Below are positions 57,901 through 63,518 of a stretch of DNA of 64,000 bases, one piece after another. Source of the stretch: Flammeovirgaceae bacterium. GTDB lineage: Bacteria; Bacteroidota; Bacteroidia; Cytophagales; Cyclobacteriaceae. Where the stretch lies: assembly GCA_021298015.1 (NCBI GenBank), contig JAJTGY010000007.1, forward strand, positions 62,001 to 126,000. The letters run 5' to 3'. The notes under the pieces are model-generated. The model saw nothing but the letters and a program-made list of their open reading frames with translations. It was not told where the DNA came from and did not search any database. The position numbers were made by a program, and so were the translations under genes. Numbering within the stretch: position 1 is the first letter of the stretch; the number at the start of each line of letters is the position of its first letter.

Positions 57901-59958
57901 CTAATTTACACTATCACTCCTTTGGCCAATGGTTGTTCCGGTAACCCAAGGATACTTCAGGTTACGGTGGCTCCACGAATTGATGGCATTTTTGAGGTTA
58001 ATAATTTGGACATCTGTTTGGGAAGTTCCGCCTCGGTATCATTGCAACTAACTGGTCAAGCTCCTTTCCGGGTTGTTTACAACTTAAACGATGGATCAAC
58101 GAGCACTGACGTTACGTTAACAAATGTCGGATTGAGCCCTTCTATCAAAGTTAATCCCCCGGCAACAGGGACCTATGTCTATACCCTAAGATCTATTACC
58201 GATGCCTTTAATTGTCCAGTCATAATCTCAACACCTACGCCTGCTCATATTTTCACACTCCGCGTAGGCGATACTGACCCTAGCTTTACCATTTTGACAC
58301 CTACTCCAAGTTGTGGGCCTCGGACGTTTAGGTTCCAATACAATCAAGTGGCCGGAGTTACCTATACCTGGAAATTTGATTTTGGACTGCCGGACTCCAC
58401 ATATACAGCCACAACAACTGGCCCAGTAACCGTTTCACATCCATATCAAAATCCGTCACCATTCGGTAACTATACCGCCTCGGTTACATTGGAAACACAA
58501 CTCGCAGTGCCGTTTGTTGGTTGTGTCGATTCGCAGACCAAGAACATAGTAATTCTTCCATCCATGGTAGTTAATGTTTTCCCCAATCGAAGTGAGATCT
58601 GCGGAGGGCAACAGGTACAGTTTATCAACCAAAGTCAGGGGGTGACATCGAGTCGTTGGTTTTGGCGTCTACAAGGCACTACGGCACAAAATGACGTAAG
58701 GACGACTTTCCAGGCTACCTACACGCTTTTGAACACCACATCGATGGCACCTTTGATTTACGAAATTGTTTATCAAGCAAACAATGGAAATTGCCCGGCC
58801 CCGGATGTTGTAATTCCAATAACCGTTCATCGCTCGGTGGTAGCCGATTTCACGGTGCCGTCACCGTTACCTCAATTCACCGGTGCACCCGTGTCGGTGT
58901 TGTTCACCAATAACTCGAACCCGAATGATCCGGCTGTGCGGTATGAGTGGAATTTCGGCCTGGATTCCAACCCGTTGGATTTCACCGGCCAAACGCCACC
59001 TTCGGTGATTTATAGTTCGCCCGGCTTTAGGACAATTACGCTGCGAGCCACGAATACATTGGCTGAGGCGGTGGGCCTGACTTGTGCGGATACAGAGTCC
59101 AAAACGATTAATATTGTTGTGCCTCCGCTCACGGCAGATTTCCAGGCCGAGCCTGCTGCTGCGTGTGTGCCCGCAACGATCCGTGTCACCCAGAGTACCC
59201 TTGGTGGCAATCGGAATACATGGGAGATAGTTGATCAAGGCGGAAATGTCGCGGGTCGTCAATTCAATGTTAATACGCCTTCGTTCCTGGTTTCTGCGCC
59301 TGGAGACTATACCATTATTTTAAAGGTCGAAAACACGTTGACAGGTCAGGAGCTTACCACCCAACGCGGTCCTTTCAAGGTGGTTGTAAACCCGGTAGCT
59401 TCCTTCCAGGCACGTCCCAATACCGTGTTTGTGCCGGATGATGAGTTGTCTACGTTTAACTACAGCACAGGCGCCACTGGCTACGAGTGGTACTTTGGAG
59501 ACGGAGGCACGTCATTCTTTGAAGAGCCAAAGTACACTTATCAGGTGGAGGGTGTATATGAGTTGATGCTAATAGCCTTGCGCGATGAAGCCGGAGTGGT
59601 CTGCCGCGACACAGCAACGCAAACGGTCACCGCCAAGCAGGGTGGAGTAACGAGGGTGCCGAATGCGTTCACTCCGAATCCAAGTGGTCCTACCGGAGGG
59701 GCGCAGCCGGGAGGCGGAGCCGGTGCGGTTAATGACGTGTTCTTGCCGATTGTAAAGGGTGCCCTGGAATTCAATCTCCAGATTTTTGACCGATGGGGTA
59801 ACTTGATCTTCGAAAGCAATAATTCAAGCATCGGTTGGGATGGGTACGACCAAAATGGGCGCCTGATGCCAAATGGAGTTTACGTGTATAAGCTTACAGT
59901 TCGACTGTCGGATGAGCAGCGAACCACTCAGATCGGAGATGTCACTTTAATTCGATAA
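42904..59958 (+). CDS. Giant SprB-like secreted repeat protein with CHU_C (type B) T9SS sorting domain
   Basis: The protein has 5684 residues in one uninterrupted frame. In order it has a signal peptide (1-26, ending EAHAQ), a beta domain (27-135), and a Cys-containing N-terminal region to about 480. Ig-like domains follow, including three with a YQWQ/YQWE core (about 583-885). PKD-like domains come next, one carrying a nested jelly-roll-like domain at about 1237-1412. Then about 25 tandem repeats of about 104 residues span 2042-4629, each with a VCSD Cys near its start and a GC.G Cys near its end. More PKD-like domains and a true PKD domain (GYEWYFGDGGTSFF near 5528) follow. The tail is a CHU_C gliding-motility-type domain from about 5583 (RVPNAFTPN, FDRWGNLIF, NGVYVYKLTV). 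It should be exported by T9SS and anchored at the surface with the SprF-like protein next door. Adhesion or gliding is inferred from this layout. Confidence 0.9.
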   Translation: MRELQLFRKFLISIFFIGLLSEAHAQASFVSARHETLSQRDIDVQFNQGVSFSGAPTATGWTVTVNGTTVPITAIGTFGPNTVRIQFDASAIVGHGGTQPFLKPGEIILVSYNATGNLSSTGGVNAFANQQSLNQFVFTCAEITFFQQGVAPGFTPDVCVPVVMNFYQWQFKMSLRMRNSSNFVTALDGSSRTIATNFFFNFAWGDATGSNSQPYLSDLTGVANNDFFENGGFTGANPNVVFTSRPTKNYPTTTTPAPDICSWDVLVRPFWIGIPNCNGLAQTTIFANYDTDNANSGTLNMPFNPPGVGETTDRVCVGTNVNMKFTDQTLLNCRVAAPESGVPNQLTRYIRVVYGSTIYGAPGNIPDIRVGGTQITNTATGAFLAPFSANPVLGGAPGYVITGAGGLNTPDFNGVIELPFPVLTSTLTAFMQQITTVNPTNQVVGQRFYVRLDYWDICNPYNPIAPDVNRVSVENFVEIIGKPNPPAVNNPSVCETTGTGSYLITATGVGGGTLRYTWYREAALTTVLQATSTDNTFNPATEGPTPRVPTTVTGSQTFNRFVTVTQSSNNCTSDPATITIRIDDQNTGGTIAHPLGASPITICNSDDPAAFTSTAAGTGGGPDGPDPDLLGDFTYQWQQATAAGGPYSNIGGATAATFDPTPAQIATGRFFRRQLISGNCPPANSNIIEFIITTPPTGGTIAGTSPICISPGDPLQITSPVAGGGGNGTPSYQWESSLVGGGVGFGTITGATAATYDPPAGLLVTTFYRRRNTSGVCVPNFAFSNEVQIVVQPLVTAGTIGNAQVICSGQTPLGLMGSAATGGNGTTYTYQWQESSVGAGGPFTNIAGATSQNFSPPALTAPGWYRRQDASGVCPGPFFTNVIEITVNPLPTANNPTGGGAVCSGNPAPDIVWTGLTGIAPFTISYTITKNPGAIVTPVGPVAEPTSTFTIASPNPVGIAGDTFDYKITAITDANGCSASAAFLAGLPARTVTIGGTAPAFDTPPSITPTDVCHNGVSTTDPQLNFSLNPASTEAGSYTLSYRIDGAGPFTKNFTVNLGTGDPVGLTAFSEATLNNLGPHVIRVVSITTPSGCQTIFNTDLNFVVNPVPAAPTSPVNGTSCSTGSSVQISVTPQAGTTVLWFTDAAGTIAATGTTAGVQNQQFTPTLNTTQTYFAFSQSTTTPTLCRSTAGIAVQHTVDISPSAAAAGPPQSVCTTSATLAATPANNGGTGTWTVAGSLAYFQNFSSFPSGTQTSTALNGWTRDTSHPNAFPQQLPGGYFEVRGALGSGRFEAQNTNGNLGAGAALRGPVFWNSPSIDISGLASAVASVALDNVSNDLDGGVDEDYIRVSYSLNGGAFVTFENNGFQSGNFTDITATSNAVSGSTLQIRVEVSANAATETIAFDNIVVRAPGSTVSFSDANSTTATVTGLTQNAPGSTPATNTLTWTVRSQLGVCSNTSSSVVITVNPLPLAVNQTPQVCEDIFGGGARTNFDLTTLNAAVSASAANITVEWFFPGPPPAGLIAPANTPQTITNGKVYHFRLTNTVTGCQNTGTVTFTVNPLPVANDQTFEFCENFVGAGVAGNFAGNTINLTSFELAIAGGSLVNRNVDWFEDATFTTQIAPGAAPGQEQNYFIATSKTIFARVTNTVTSCFQAADVTLNLKLRPVNNLIVGNSVVCTDPNNIVLYQVNPTLNPGSNYTWTVTGLPPAAVQLFGGGGTNSPNFFVLLKFPATGTVNLTMQETLNGCTGNVQNFTVTVASAPPAVAITGPTAVCTNQTGVVYSVPPNPTSIFTWTVAGATIVGPSSGPNLNTITVDYGVVTPVTVRVTETSSSGCAGPPSEVIVNVSPRPIMTSSAVATVCSGNFPSLVFSANESATFNWHVTSVTGGIGGTAVGNTGTGNLSQVLTNTSGAIGSVSYEVTPTSTLSGCAGSPQAVVVTVNPAPLLVVGQSKTVCSSQPIGYEILLSPATLPTGTTFSWPDPDGAGPATGQTVPAGAAGTIHINDAIPNLTNAPITVTYVVTPTSGLGCVGAPQNVVITVNPQPILSPTLDVTRCSDLGIGLNLAVAGGSVAAANYNITARAISAGLTPSGSNAVVPATGVAANYLATDAFTNTGALPLTVTYTVVPVSAAGCAGAPVIVTATIDPEPVVSGALDLNACSDSNIGLVLNTAATSVGAATYNVTGRSIGVGLIAGGSNATVPATAQAANYLANDVYTNTGAAPAIVTYTVVPVSAAGCVGDPRVITVTINPEPVVSNALNASVCSRASIGLVLNTNGSSVAAFNYNITAINVSAGLTADAGNVAVPATGVATGYLTNDKYTNVTNSPLTVTYTVVPVSAALCAGDPRDVVITINPQPIVSTALDATVCSDLATSLTLAVSGTSVAATSYNIISRTISPGLTASGGNAFIPANGVAANYLANDVFTNTGATTLTVTYTVAGVSAAGCVGANQAVTITVNPEPVMASGLDATVCSNDPVNLTLNTSGASVAAATYNITARTIAGGLVPGVGNVAVPANGVAANYLISDQFANTGPAPLNVTYTVVPVSAAGCLGNPLVITRTINPEPVVSTTLDATVCSDQNIALTLNTNGVSVGAFNYNVTNVTVPPGLTAAVSNALVPATAVPAGYLNSDRYTNVTANPLNVVYTVVGVSASGCESAARDITLTINPEPLVSTTLNATVCSDQAIGLILNTNGTSVAAANYNIVSRTLAGSVTGDLGNAAVSANGVAANYLANDRYNNVGSLPGSVTFVVVPVAANGCLGNPQSIVITIEPEPVVSTTLNASTCSDQPINLTLNTNGSSVAAATYNVTAISIAGGLTASVGNAAVPAAGVAANYLASDRYTNTGAVPRDVTYTVAGVSASGCVGDSRVITMTILPEPVVSNALNAIVCSDAAIGLTLNTNGTSVTALNYNVVSKLVAGGLVEAGTNAAVPALGVAVNYLANDRFTNLGGAPLTVVYTVEAVSSAGCIGDQRTITITINPEPVIATTLSATVCSDLTLGLTLNTNGSSVAAANYNVTARTISAGLTAAVTNAAVPGTAVAANYLLNDRFTNTGALPLTVTYTVVGVSADGCVGNPQVITITINPEPVVSATLDKSVCSDTPLALTLNTNGSSVAAASYDITARSVAVGLSPAVGNAAAPASGVGVNYLASDEFTNTGNTPLTVGYTVVPISADGCLGDPRIVTVTINPEPVVATSLNATVCSDQVTGLVLNTNGLSVAASNYNITASTVSPGLVAAGVNAIVPATGVAAGYLSNDRFNNVGPLPLTVTYTVVPISAAGCVGSPQVITMTINPEPVVATTLNAGVCSDLPIGLVLNTNGTSVGAANYNVTAISVGAGLVAAGTNAAIPATGVNANYVANDVFSNTTNAAITVNYTIVAISAAGCASDPQVVTFTIAPEPVVSTTLDKSVCSDLPIALTLNTNGTSIGAADYNIINRTIAAGLTAGGANAVVPANGVAAAYLANDVFTNNTNSPLTVTYTVVPRSAGNCFGNSRLITVTINPEPVLAPALDRTACSDVNIGLVLNTNGTSVGAGSYNIAARTIAPGLTANAGNVVVPATNVAAGYLAADQFTNTGTLPLAVTYQVVPVSAAGCLGDAVTVTVTIDPEPVVANGLDRTECSDLPIGLNLDTDGTSVAAANYNITSITVAGGLTADPGNVAVPATGVAANYLAGHIFTNTTNGSLTVTYIVVPVSGAGCAGDPKTITVTIDPEPVISAGLDRTVCSDVASGLVITTLGTSVPAASYNVTAIAVDAGLTAAVTNAVIPGTGVTANYLNADQFTNAGATPLTVTYTVVPVSAAGCLGNPRNITLTVNPEPVASTLLDRTACSDIATGLNLNTNGTSVAAATWNITARTIAPTLTAGVGNAIVPATGVAANYLASDQFTNTTNGSLQVTYTVVPVSGAGCVGSAQVITVTIDPEPVLANTLNRTVCSDQPSALVLNTNGTSVAAANYNITSVVVPGGLTVVSAAVIPAVGVADNYLATDTYRNTTNAPLTVDYTVVPVSAAGCLGNPLVVKVNVNPEPVVAVVTPSACSDQVIGLSLTIVGTSVPATTYNITAVTIAPGLTPAGTNAMIPGNGVGAGYLANDIYTNPGNAPLTVDYTAVPISSALCLGDPVVITVTINPEPVLSNALDRTVCSDIAGGVVLNTNGTSVPAANYNIISINISGGLTAAPGNVPIANGVAANYLANDVFTNTTNAPLTVTYHVVPVSAGGCLGDPLDVVLSVNPEPVVDPALANRTVCSNAVTGVILNTNGVSVAAANYNITLVSQDAGLTGTPTTGTGLAANAIQNDLYSNVTAVSLKVVYQVVPIAASGCVGDPFNTTVTVNPEPVVNPNLDNAVCSRENSGIILSTNGTSAAANAYRLVGVVVPGTVTANPANTLVGSTSGINMIRNDRYTNPTSGPVVVVYDVRGISLQGCEGQSEFINLTINPEPILVPGTVTLCSDVPSGIVLSPAAGSVAIDQYELKAIAKAPALVAGGSNAGLGLYNTANFLAGDTFTNTTNGPLTITYTIVPIAAGCRGSDQTVLFTVNPAPAVQTGLDRTVCHNETGGIVFATAPTSVAAPTYNIISVTIAPGLTQTAGNTGARNGVLATEVQNDQFQNLTSNPLTVIYRIEPVSGSGCLGPQRDIVLTVEPNIVATPINNLSDICSGVQTNIDLQSPTNPTSGPVTFNCVASITAGTGVTGFVAALNNLPEGTIIQDQLVNNSNNMATVRYRITPVANGAKGGVGCSGSFVDVFVNVDPKPRLTAVPLIQSVCEGVATNITLNSTTVPSAGNVRFEVTNVVATGGVTGFTPVATLIAPGSILADVLNNPTITDQTVTYTLLPRIVGGPACVGDPVVLTITVKPRPTVTAAAPVPICTGDIIDIDLIPDVLNTVCTWTVSAPGITGASPGSGNKIFQTLFNNTFAPATATYTVTPRVNGCDGTPITINAVVNPRPDIAGLPTSINVCNGNSLNVPLSSSVSGTTFSWTVNDPAGLGVPLTGSGPAILDGPITNNTNIQATLIYTITPLANGCSGNPRILQVTVAPRIDGIFEVNNLDICLGSSASVSLQLTGQAPFRVVYNLNDGSTSTDVTLTNVGLSPSIKVNPPATGTYVYTLRSITDAFNCPVIISTPTPAHIFTLRVGDTDPSFTILTPTPSCGPRTFRFQYNQVAGVTYTWKFDFGLPDSTYTATTTGPVTVSHPYQNPSPFGNYTASVTLETQLAVPFVGCVDSQTKNIVILPSMVVNVFPNRSEICGGQQVQFINQSQGVTSSRWFWRLQGTTAQNDVRTTFQATYTLLNTTSMAPLIYEIVYQANNGNCPAPDVVIPITVHRSVVADFTVPSPLPQFTGAPVSVLFTNNSNPNDPAVRYEWNFGLDSNPLDFTGQTPPSVIYSSPGFRTITLRATNTLAEAVGLTCADTESKTINIVVPPLTADFQAEPAAACVPATIRVTQSTLGGNRNTWEIVDQGGNVAGRQFNVNTPSFLVSAPGDYTIILKVENTLTGQELTTQRGPFKVVVNPVASFQARPNTVFVPDDELSTFNYSTGATGYEWYFGDGGTSFFEEPKYTYQVEGVYELMLIALRDEAGVVCRDTATQTVTAKQGGVTRVPNAFTPNPSGPTGGAQPGGGAGAVNDVFLPIVKGALEFNLQIFDRWGNLIFESNNSSIGWDGYDQNGRLMPNGVYVYKLTVRLSDEQRTTQIGDVTLIR
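46612..47139 (+). other. Jelly-roll-like domain nested inside a PKD-like domain of the giant protein
   Basis: About 176 residues (1237-1412) with YFQNFSSFPSGTQT, YFEVRGALGSGRFEAQN, DYIRVSYSLNGGAFVTFENN and IAFDNIVVRA resemble a MAM/lectin-type beta-sandwich. They separate TGTWTV from VSFSDANSTTATVTGL, which are normally adjacent strands of one PKD/Ig-like domain. Confidence 0.55.
49027..56790 (+). repeat. About 25 tandem repeats of about 312 bases inside the giant gene
   Basis: Each unit encodes about 104 residues starting PEPVV or a variant, then a CSD, NTNGTSVAAANYNIT, a GLT segment, GNAAVPATGVAANYLA, TNTG, PLTVTYTVVPVSAAGC.G and ending VITVTIN. Units 1-21 are very alike in protein. Units 22-25 drift (for example CSREN, CHNET and shorter middles). 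At DNA level the units differ strongly at third positions. Confidence 0.9.
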
Positions 59959-59975
59959 ATCAATAAATTGGAACG

Positions 59976-61007
59976 ATGAAACGTGTACTGTTGCTTGTGT
60001 TATTGGGAATGGGGTATCTGAATGCCTTCGCGCAGGATCCACAGTTTTCGCAATACTATCAAGTGCCGCTTTACCTCAATCCCGGTTTTGCCGGCATCAC
60101 CTCGCAACAGCGTGTGGCATTTGCCCACCGTATTCAATGGCCCAATCTTCCTCAAGCCTTTGCTACGTATTCTGCGAGCTATGACATCTTCGTAGATGAG
60201 TTACGAAGCGGATTTGGTATCCTGATGACTACAGACAAGATGGGTTCGGCCGGATGGCGGACGTCCAATTTTAGTTTACTCTATAGCTACAAGGTCAAGA
60301 TTAACGACAACTTAGTTTTTTCACCTGGTCTGAGTTTTGGTTATGGATTCAATGGACTCGATCGGTCGCGACTACGGTTGGGTGATGGTCTTGAATACGG
60401 TAATATTTCGTTGGATGACGCGGTCTTCCGGTTGAGCAATCAACAGTATTTCGATTTTGGTTCGGGCTTCCTGCTTTACAGCCGGGCGCTGTGGTTGGGT
60501 GCGGCTTTTGCTCATATGAATCAACCCAATATTTCGGTACTGAATGATGAGAGTCGACTGCCGATGAAGATTACAGTTCACGGGGGAGCCCGCATTTCTC
60601 TTACGGGTGGGGATTTTCGAAAAAAGTCGGAGCGGGCAACTTATCTGACTCCCTCTTTTATCTATCGTAAGCAAGGCCCAATATCTCAAATGGATTTGGG
60701 GATGAATTACCATATTGATCCGGTCTCGGTTGGGTTGTGGTACCGGGGTAAGCCCTTCGAGCAGTCCTATATCGGTACGGTTGCCCAGGATGCCCTCGTA
60801 TTTACCATGGGCCTTTACCTGAAGAACATGACGATCGGGTATAGCTATGACTTCTCAATCTCCGAATTGTCGGCCGCCTCGGGAGGTGCTCATGAAATTA
60901 CACTTGTGTATGAGTTTGTTGCCAAACCGTTGAACCGCGCGGTGAAAAAGAAGAACAAGATCATTCCGTGCCCTACCTTCAATAGGAAGGAAGACTTCTG
61001 GAAGTAA
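59976..61007 (+). CDS. PorP/SprF-family type IX secretion membrane protein
   Basis: The 343-residue protein has a signal peptide (MKRVLLLVLLGMGYLNAFAQ) and the PorP/SprF start DPQFSQYYQVPLYLNPGFAG, then an outer-membrane beta-barrel pattern (SGFGILMTTDKMGSAGWRTS, LVFSPGLSFGYGFNG, TIGYSYDFSIS). A basic tail follows. In Flavobacterium johnsoniae SprF is needed for secretion of the adhesin SprB encoded just upstream. Here the gene starts 17 bases after the giant CHU_C protein, so it is almost certainly its dedicated secretion or attachment partner. Confidence 0.93.
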   Translation: MKRVLLLVLLGMGYLNAFAQDPQFSQYYQVPLYLNPGFAGITSQQRVAFAHRIQWPNLPQAFATYSASYDIFVDELRSGFGILMTTDKMGSAGWRTSNFSLLYSYKVKINDNLVFSPGLSFGYGFNGLDRSRLRLGDGLEYGNISLDDAVFRLSNQQYFDFGSGFLLYSRALWLGAAFAHMNQPNISVLNDESRLPMKITVHGGARISLTGGDFRKKSERATYLTPSFIYRKQGPISQMDLGMNYHIDPVSVGLWYRGKPFEQSYIGTVAQDALVFTMGLYLKNMTIGYSYDFSISELSAASGGAHEITLVYEFVAKPLNRAVKKKNKIIPCPTFNRKEDFWK

Positions 61008-61261
61008 TTCACCGCCTGTTCATCACGCTTCTTTGTATTAACAGCCACTAACCGAAGAATAAGGCTTTCTGATGATTTTAGTCACTTTCCTTTGCTGCGT
61101 ATACCGGCAGGAATGGCCGTTGGCTTTCATCAGCCAAAACTGATTGAAGTGAAATTGCGAACTTTTTTCTGGCGGGATTGACGAAAGGTAGAGTGTCTGA
61201 ATGTTAACCGTAAACGAAGTCACCGGGAGCGCAAACTCTAAGCGGATCAGATTTTCAGTTG

Positions 61262-61269
61262 TACCTTTG
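61262..61269 (+). promoter_or_regulatory. Possible -7 promoter box for the tRNA nucleotidyltransferase gene
   Basis: TACCTTTG matches TAnnTTTG and lies 20 bases before the GTG start. The remaining 61008-61289 gap shows only a weak 6-base inverted repeat (TTGGCT/AGCCAA at 61120-61137) without a T run. Confidence 0.45.
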
Positions 61270-61289
61270 CCGGTCATAATCCGGCCGGT

Positions 61290-62717
61290 GTGAATTTCGC
61301 GACTCAAATCACTCATTATCAAGTCATTAATCAGGTTGCTGCGGTAGCCCAGCGCCTTGGCATGCCCACTTACCTGGTGGGAGGGTTCGTCCGCGATTTG
61401 ATCCTGAACCGGCCCAATAAGGATATTGATTTTGTCTGTGTTGGCAGTGGAATTGAATTGGCTACTCAAGTGGCGGCAGTCCTGGAACTTCCACCCCCGG
61501 TCGTCTTCAGGAATTTTGGTACGGCTATGTTGAAGGCGGGTGAGTATGAGTTGGAGTTTGTGGGAGCAAGGAAAGAGTCCTATCGTGCCGATTCCCGAAA
61601 GCCATGGGTTGAAGATGGCACACTCGAAGAGGATCAACAGAGGCGGGATTTTACCATCAACGCCATGGCCATTAGCCTGCAGGCCCAAGGGTTCGGTGAT
61701 CTCATTGATCCCTTTGGCGGAATCGGTCACCTCCGCAAGAAGGTGATTCAAACTCCTTTAAATCCGGTGGTTACCTTTTCAGATGATCCGTTGCGCATGA
61801 TGCGGGCCATCCGCTTCGCCAACCAGCTTGATTTTGACATTGAACCGGAAACCTTTGCGGCTATTATCAGCCAGGCGGAGCGAATCCGAATTGTGTCAGC
61901 CGAACGAGTCATCGATGAGTTAAATAAAATCATTCTTTGCCCGGTGCCATCATACGGTTTTAAGTTGCTTTTCCACAGCGGCTTGCTGCGGCATTTCTTT
62001 CCTGAGCTGGTGGCACTTCATGGTGTTGAATATGTCGACAACCATGCCCACAAGGATAATTTCTTCCACACCTTACAGGTATTGGATAATGTGGCCAAGG
62101 TTTCGGATGACCTTTGGTTGCGTTGGGCTGCCATTTTGCACGACATCGCCAAGCCGGCTACCAAACGCTTTTCGCCTCAACATGGCTGGACGTTTCACGG
62201 CCATGAGGATAAGGGCGCGCGCATGGTACCGGGCATCTTCCGCAGGCTCAAACTTCCGCTCAACGAGCACATGCAGTTCGTTCAAAAGCTGGTCAGGTTG
62301 CACCTCCGCCCGATTGCCCTGGTTAAGAAAGAGGTGACGGACTCGGCCGTGCGCAGGCTTTTGTTTGAAGCCGGTGACTCGGTGGATGCTTTGATGATTC
62401 TTTGCCGCGCGGATATCACCAGCAAAAACCATGAGAAGGTTGGGCGATACCTTCGCAATTTTGATCTGGTGGAGTATAAGATGACGGAGGTGGAAGAAAA
62501 AGACCGGGTGAGGAACTTTCAGCCACCGGTAACCGGAGATGAGATTATCCGGCTGTACAATATTCCTCCGGGTCGGATCATTGGCGACCTGAAAGATGAA
62601 ATCAAGGAAGCCATCCTCGAGGGGGTTATTCGCAATGACCGGAAGGAAGCTTTACGTTTTTTAGCCGATATTGCTGCAAAAAAAGGTCTTATACTATCGT
62701 CTAATCCCCATGAATAA
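61290..62717 (+). CDS. HD-domain tRNA nucleotidyltransferase / poly(A) polymerase family protein
   Basis: The 475-residue protein has the class II nucleotidyltransferase head (PTYLVGGFVRDLILNRPNKD with the catalytic DIDFVCVG acidic pair) and the RRDFTINAMAI motif. RNA-binding segments follow (DDPLRMMRAIRFANQLDFDI), then an HD domain (HKDNFFHTLQVLDNVAKVSD; WAAILHDIAKPAT). It adds CCA, or part of it, to tRNA 3' ends. A full CCA enzyme and an A- or CC-adding relative cannot be told apart from motifs alone. The start is GTG; the next in-frame ATG would cut into the active site. It overlaps the TPR gene downstream. Confidence 0.92.
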   Translation: MNFATQITHYQVINQVAAVAQRLGMPTYLVGGFVRDLILNRPNKDIDFVCVGSGIELATQVAAVLELPPPVVFRNFGTAMLKAGEYELEFVGARKESYRADSRKPWVEDGTLEEDQQRRDFTINAMAISLQAQGFGDLIDPFGGIGHLRKKVIQTPLNPVVTFSDDPLRMMRAIRFANQLDFDIEPETFAAIISQAERIRIVSAERVIDELNKIILCPVPSYGFKLLFHSGLLRHFFPELVALHGVEYVDNHAHKDNFFHTLQVLDNVAKVSDDLWLRWAAILHDIAKPATKRFSPQHGWTFHGHEDKGARMVPGIFRRLKLPLNEHMQFVQKLVRLHLRPIALVKKEVTDSAVRRLLFEAGDSVDALMILCRADITSKNHEKVGRYLRNFDLVEYKMTEVEEKDRVRNFQPPVTGDEIIRLYNIPPGRIIGDLKDEIKEAILEGVIRNDRKEALRFLADIAAKKGLILSSNPHE

Positions 62718-63468
62718 ATTATCATTTGCCTGCCTGGTTACTACGTTTATCGCGATCGGCACGTTGGGCTTCGCTCAAAACAAGAAGACACCTGCAAAAC
62801 CTGTCGATTCCACCCCCCCGAAGACGGAGCAGCCGGCCGCAGCACCGGCTCCTCAAGTAAGTGACCTTACGCAGCATTTTTTCAAAAAGTACACTGCGGC
62901 CATTCAATGGAATGACTACGATGTTGCCAAAAGCGCGCTGTATGATCTAATCGTGGAGAATCCACAAAACGACTCTCTTATTCTTAATCTGGCTTTCTAT
63001 TACTACGAAAATCAGAAGTACGCCTCTTCGGCACTGGTAACGCAGGAGCTTTTGGCACGCAATAGCAAGAACGAGGCCGCGCTGGAGCTGTCAGCCGCCA
63101 GTTTCGAGGGTCTTGGCGTGTTGGATCGCGCGTTGCAGAATTATGAGTCACTTTACCTGGCCTCCAACAACACGGCAACCTTGTACAAGATGGCGTTTAT
63201 TCAATATCAATTGAAGCGTTTTAAGGAGTGTGAAGCAACGGCCGATATTCTGTTGTCGAAAAAGGACATCGATACGCAAAAGGTTTCATTCACGGACTCT
63301 AAGAATCAAACGAAGGAATACCCGATGAAAGTGCCTGTGATCAATCTGAAGGGTATATTGGCACAGGAAGCCGGTGACAAGGTCAAAGCCAAGGGTTTTT
63401 TCGACCAGGCCCTGGTGTTAGCGCCTGATTTTGAGGCTGCTAAGGATAATCTGGCCAAACTAAAGTAG
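62710..63468 (+). CDS. Secreted/periplasmic tetratricopeptide-repeat protein
   Basis: The 252-residue protein has a signal peptide (MNKLSFACLVTTFIAIGTLG then FAQ), a Pro/Lys/Ala-rich linker (about 25-55) and several TPR-like helix pairs (AAIQWNDYDVAKSALYDLIV, NLAFYYYENQKYASSALV, AALELSAASFEGLGVLDRAL, VKAKGFFDQALVLAPDFEAA). It is likely a protein-protein interaction module in the periplasm; partner unknown. The ATG at 62710 lies within the last codons of the nucleotidyltransferase gene (ATGAATAA), so it is translationally coupled. The longer frame to 62671 lacks a signal peptide start. Confidence 0.85.
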   Translation: MNKLSFACLVTTFIAIGTLGFAQNKKTPAKPVDSTPPKTEQPAAAPAPQVSDLTQHFFKKYTAAIQWNDYDVAKSALYDLIVENPQNDSLILNLAFYYYENQKYASSALVTQELLARNSKNEAALELSAASFEGLGVLDRALQNYESLYLASNNTATLYKMAFIQYQLKRFKECEATADILLSKKDIDTQKVSFTDSKNQTKEYPMKVPVINLKGILAQEAGDKVKAKGFFDQALVLAPDFEAAKDNLAKLK

Positions 63469-63518
63469 GCCTGCAACCTCCGGCCATTTTTCCGGTCTTT
63501 GGGGGGTAACTTGCAATA

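Noticed and set aside
61008-61289. Possible tRNA or small gene in the 282-base gap after the PorP/SprF gene
   Set aside because: No cloverleaf-like stems and no credible plus-strand frame; only a 6-base inverted repeat without a T run and a promoter box.
61038-61751. 237-codon open frame on the minus strand opposite the tRNA nucleotidyltransferase
   Set aside because: It is antisense to the conserved catalytic head of a well-supported gene and its translation shows no recognisable motif or signal peptide.
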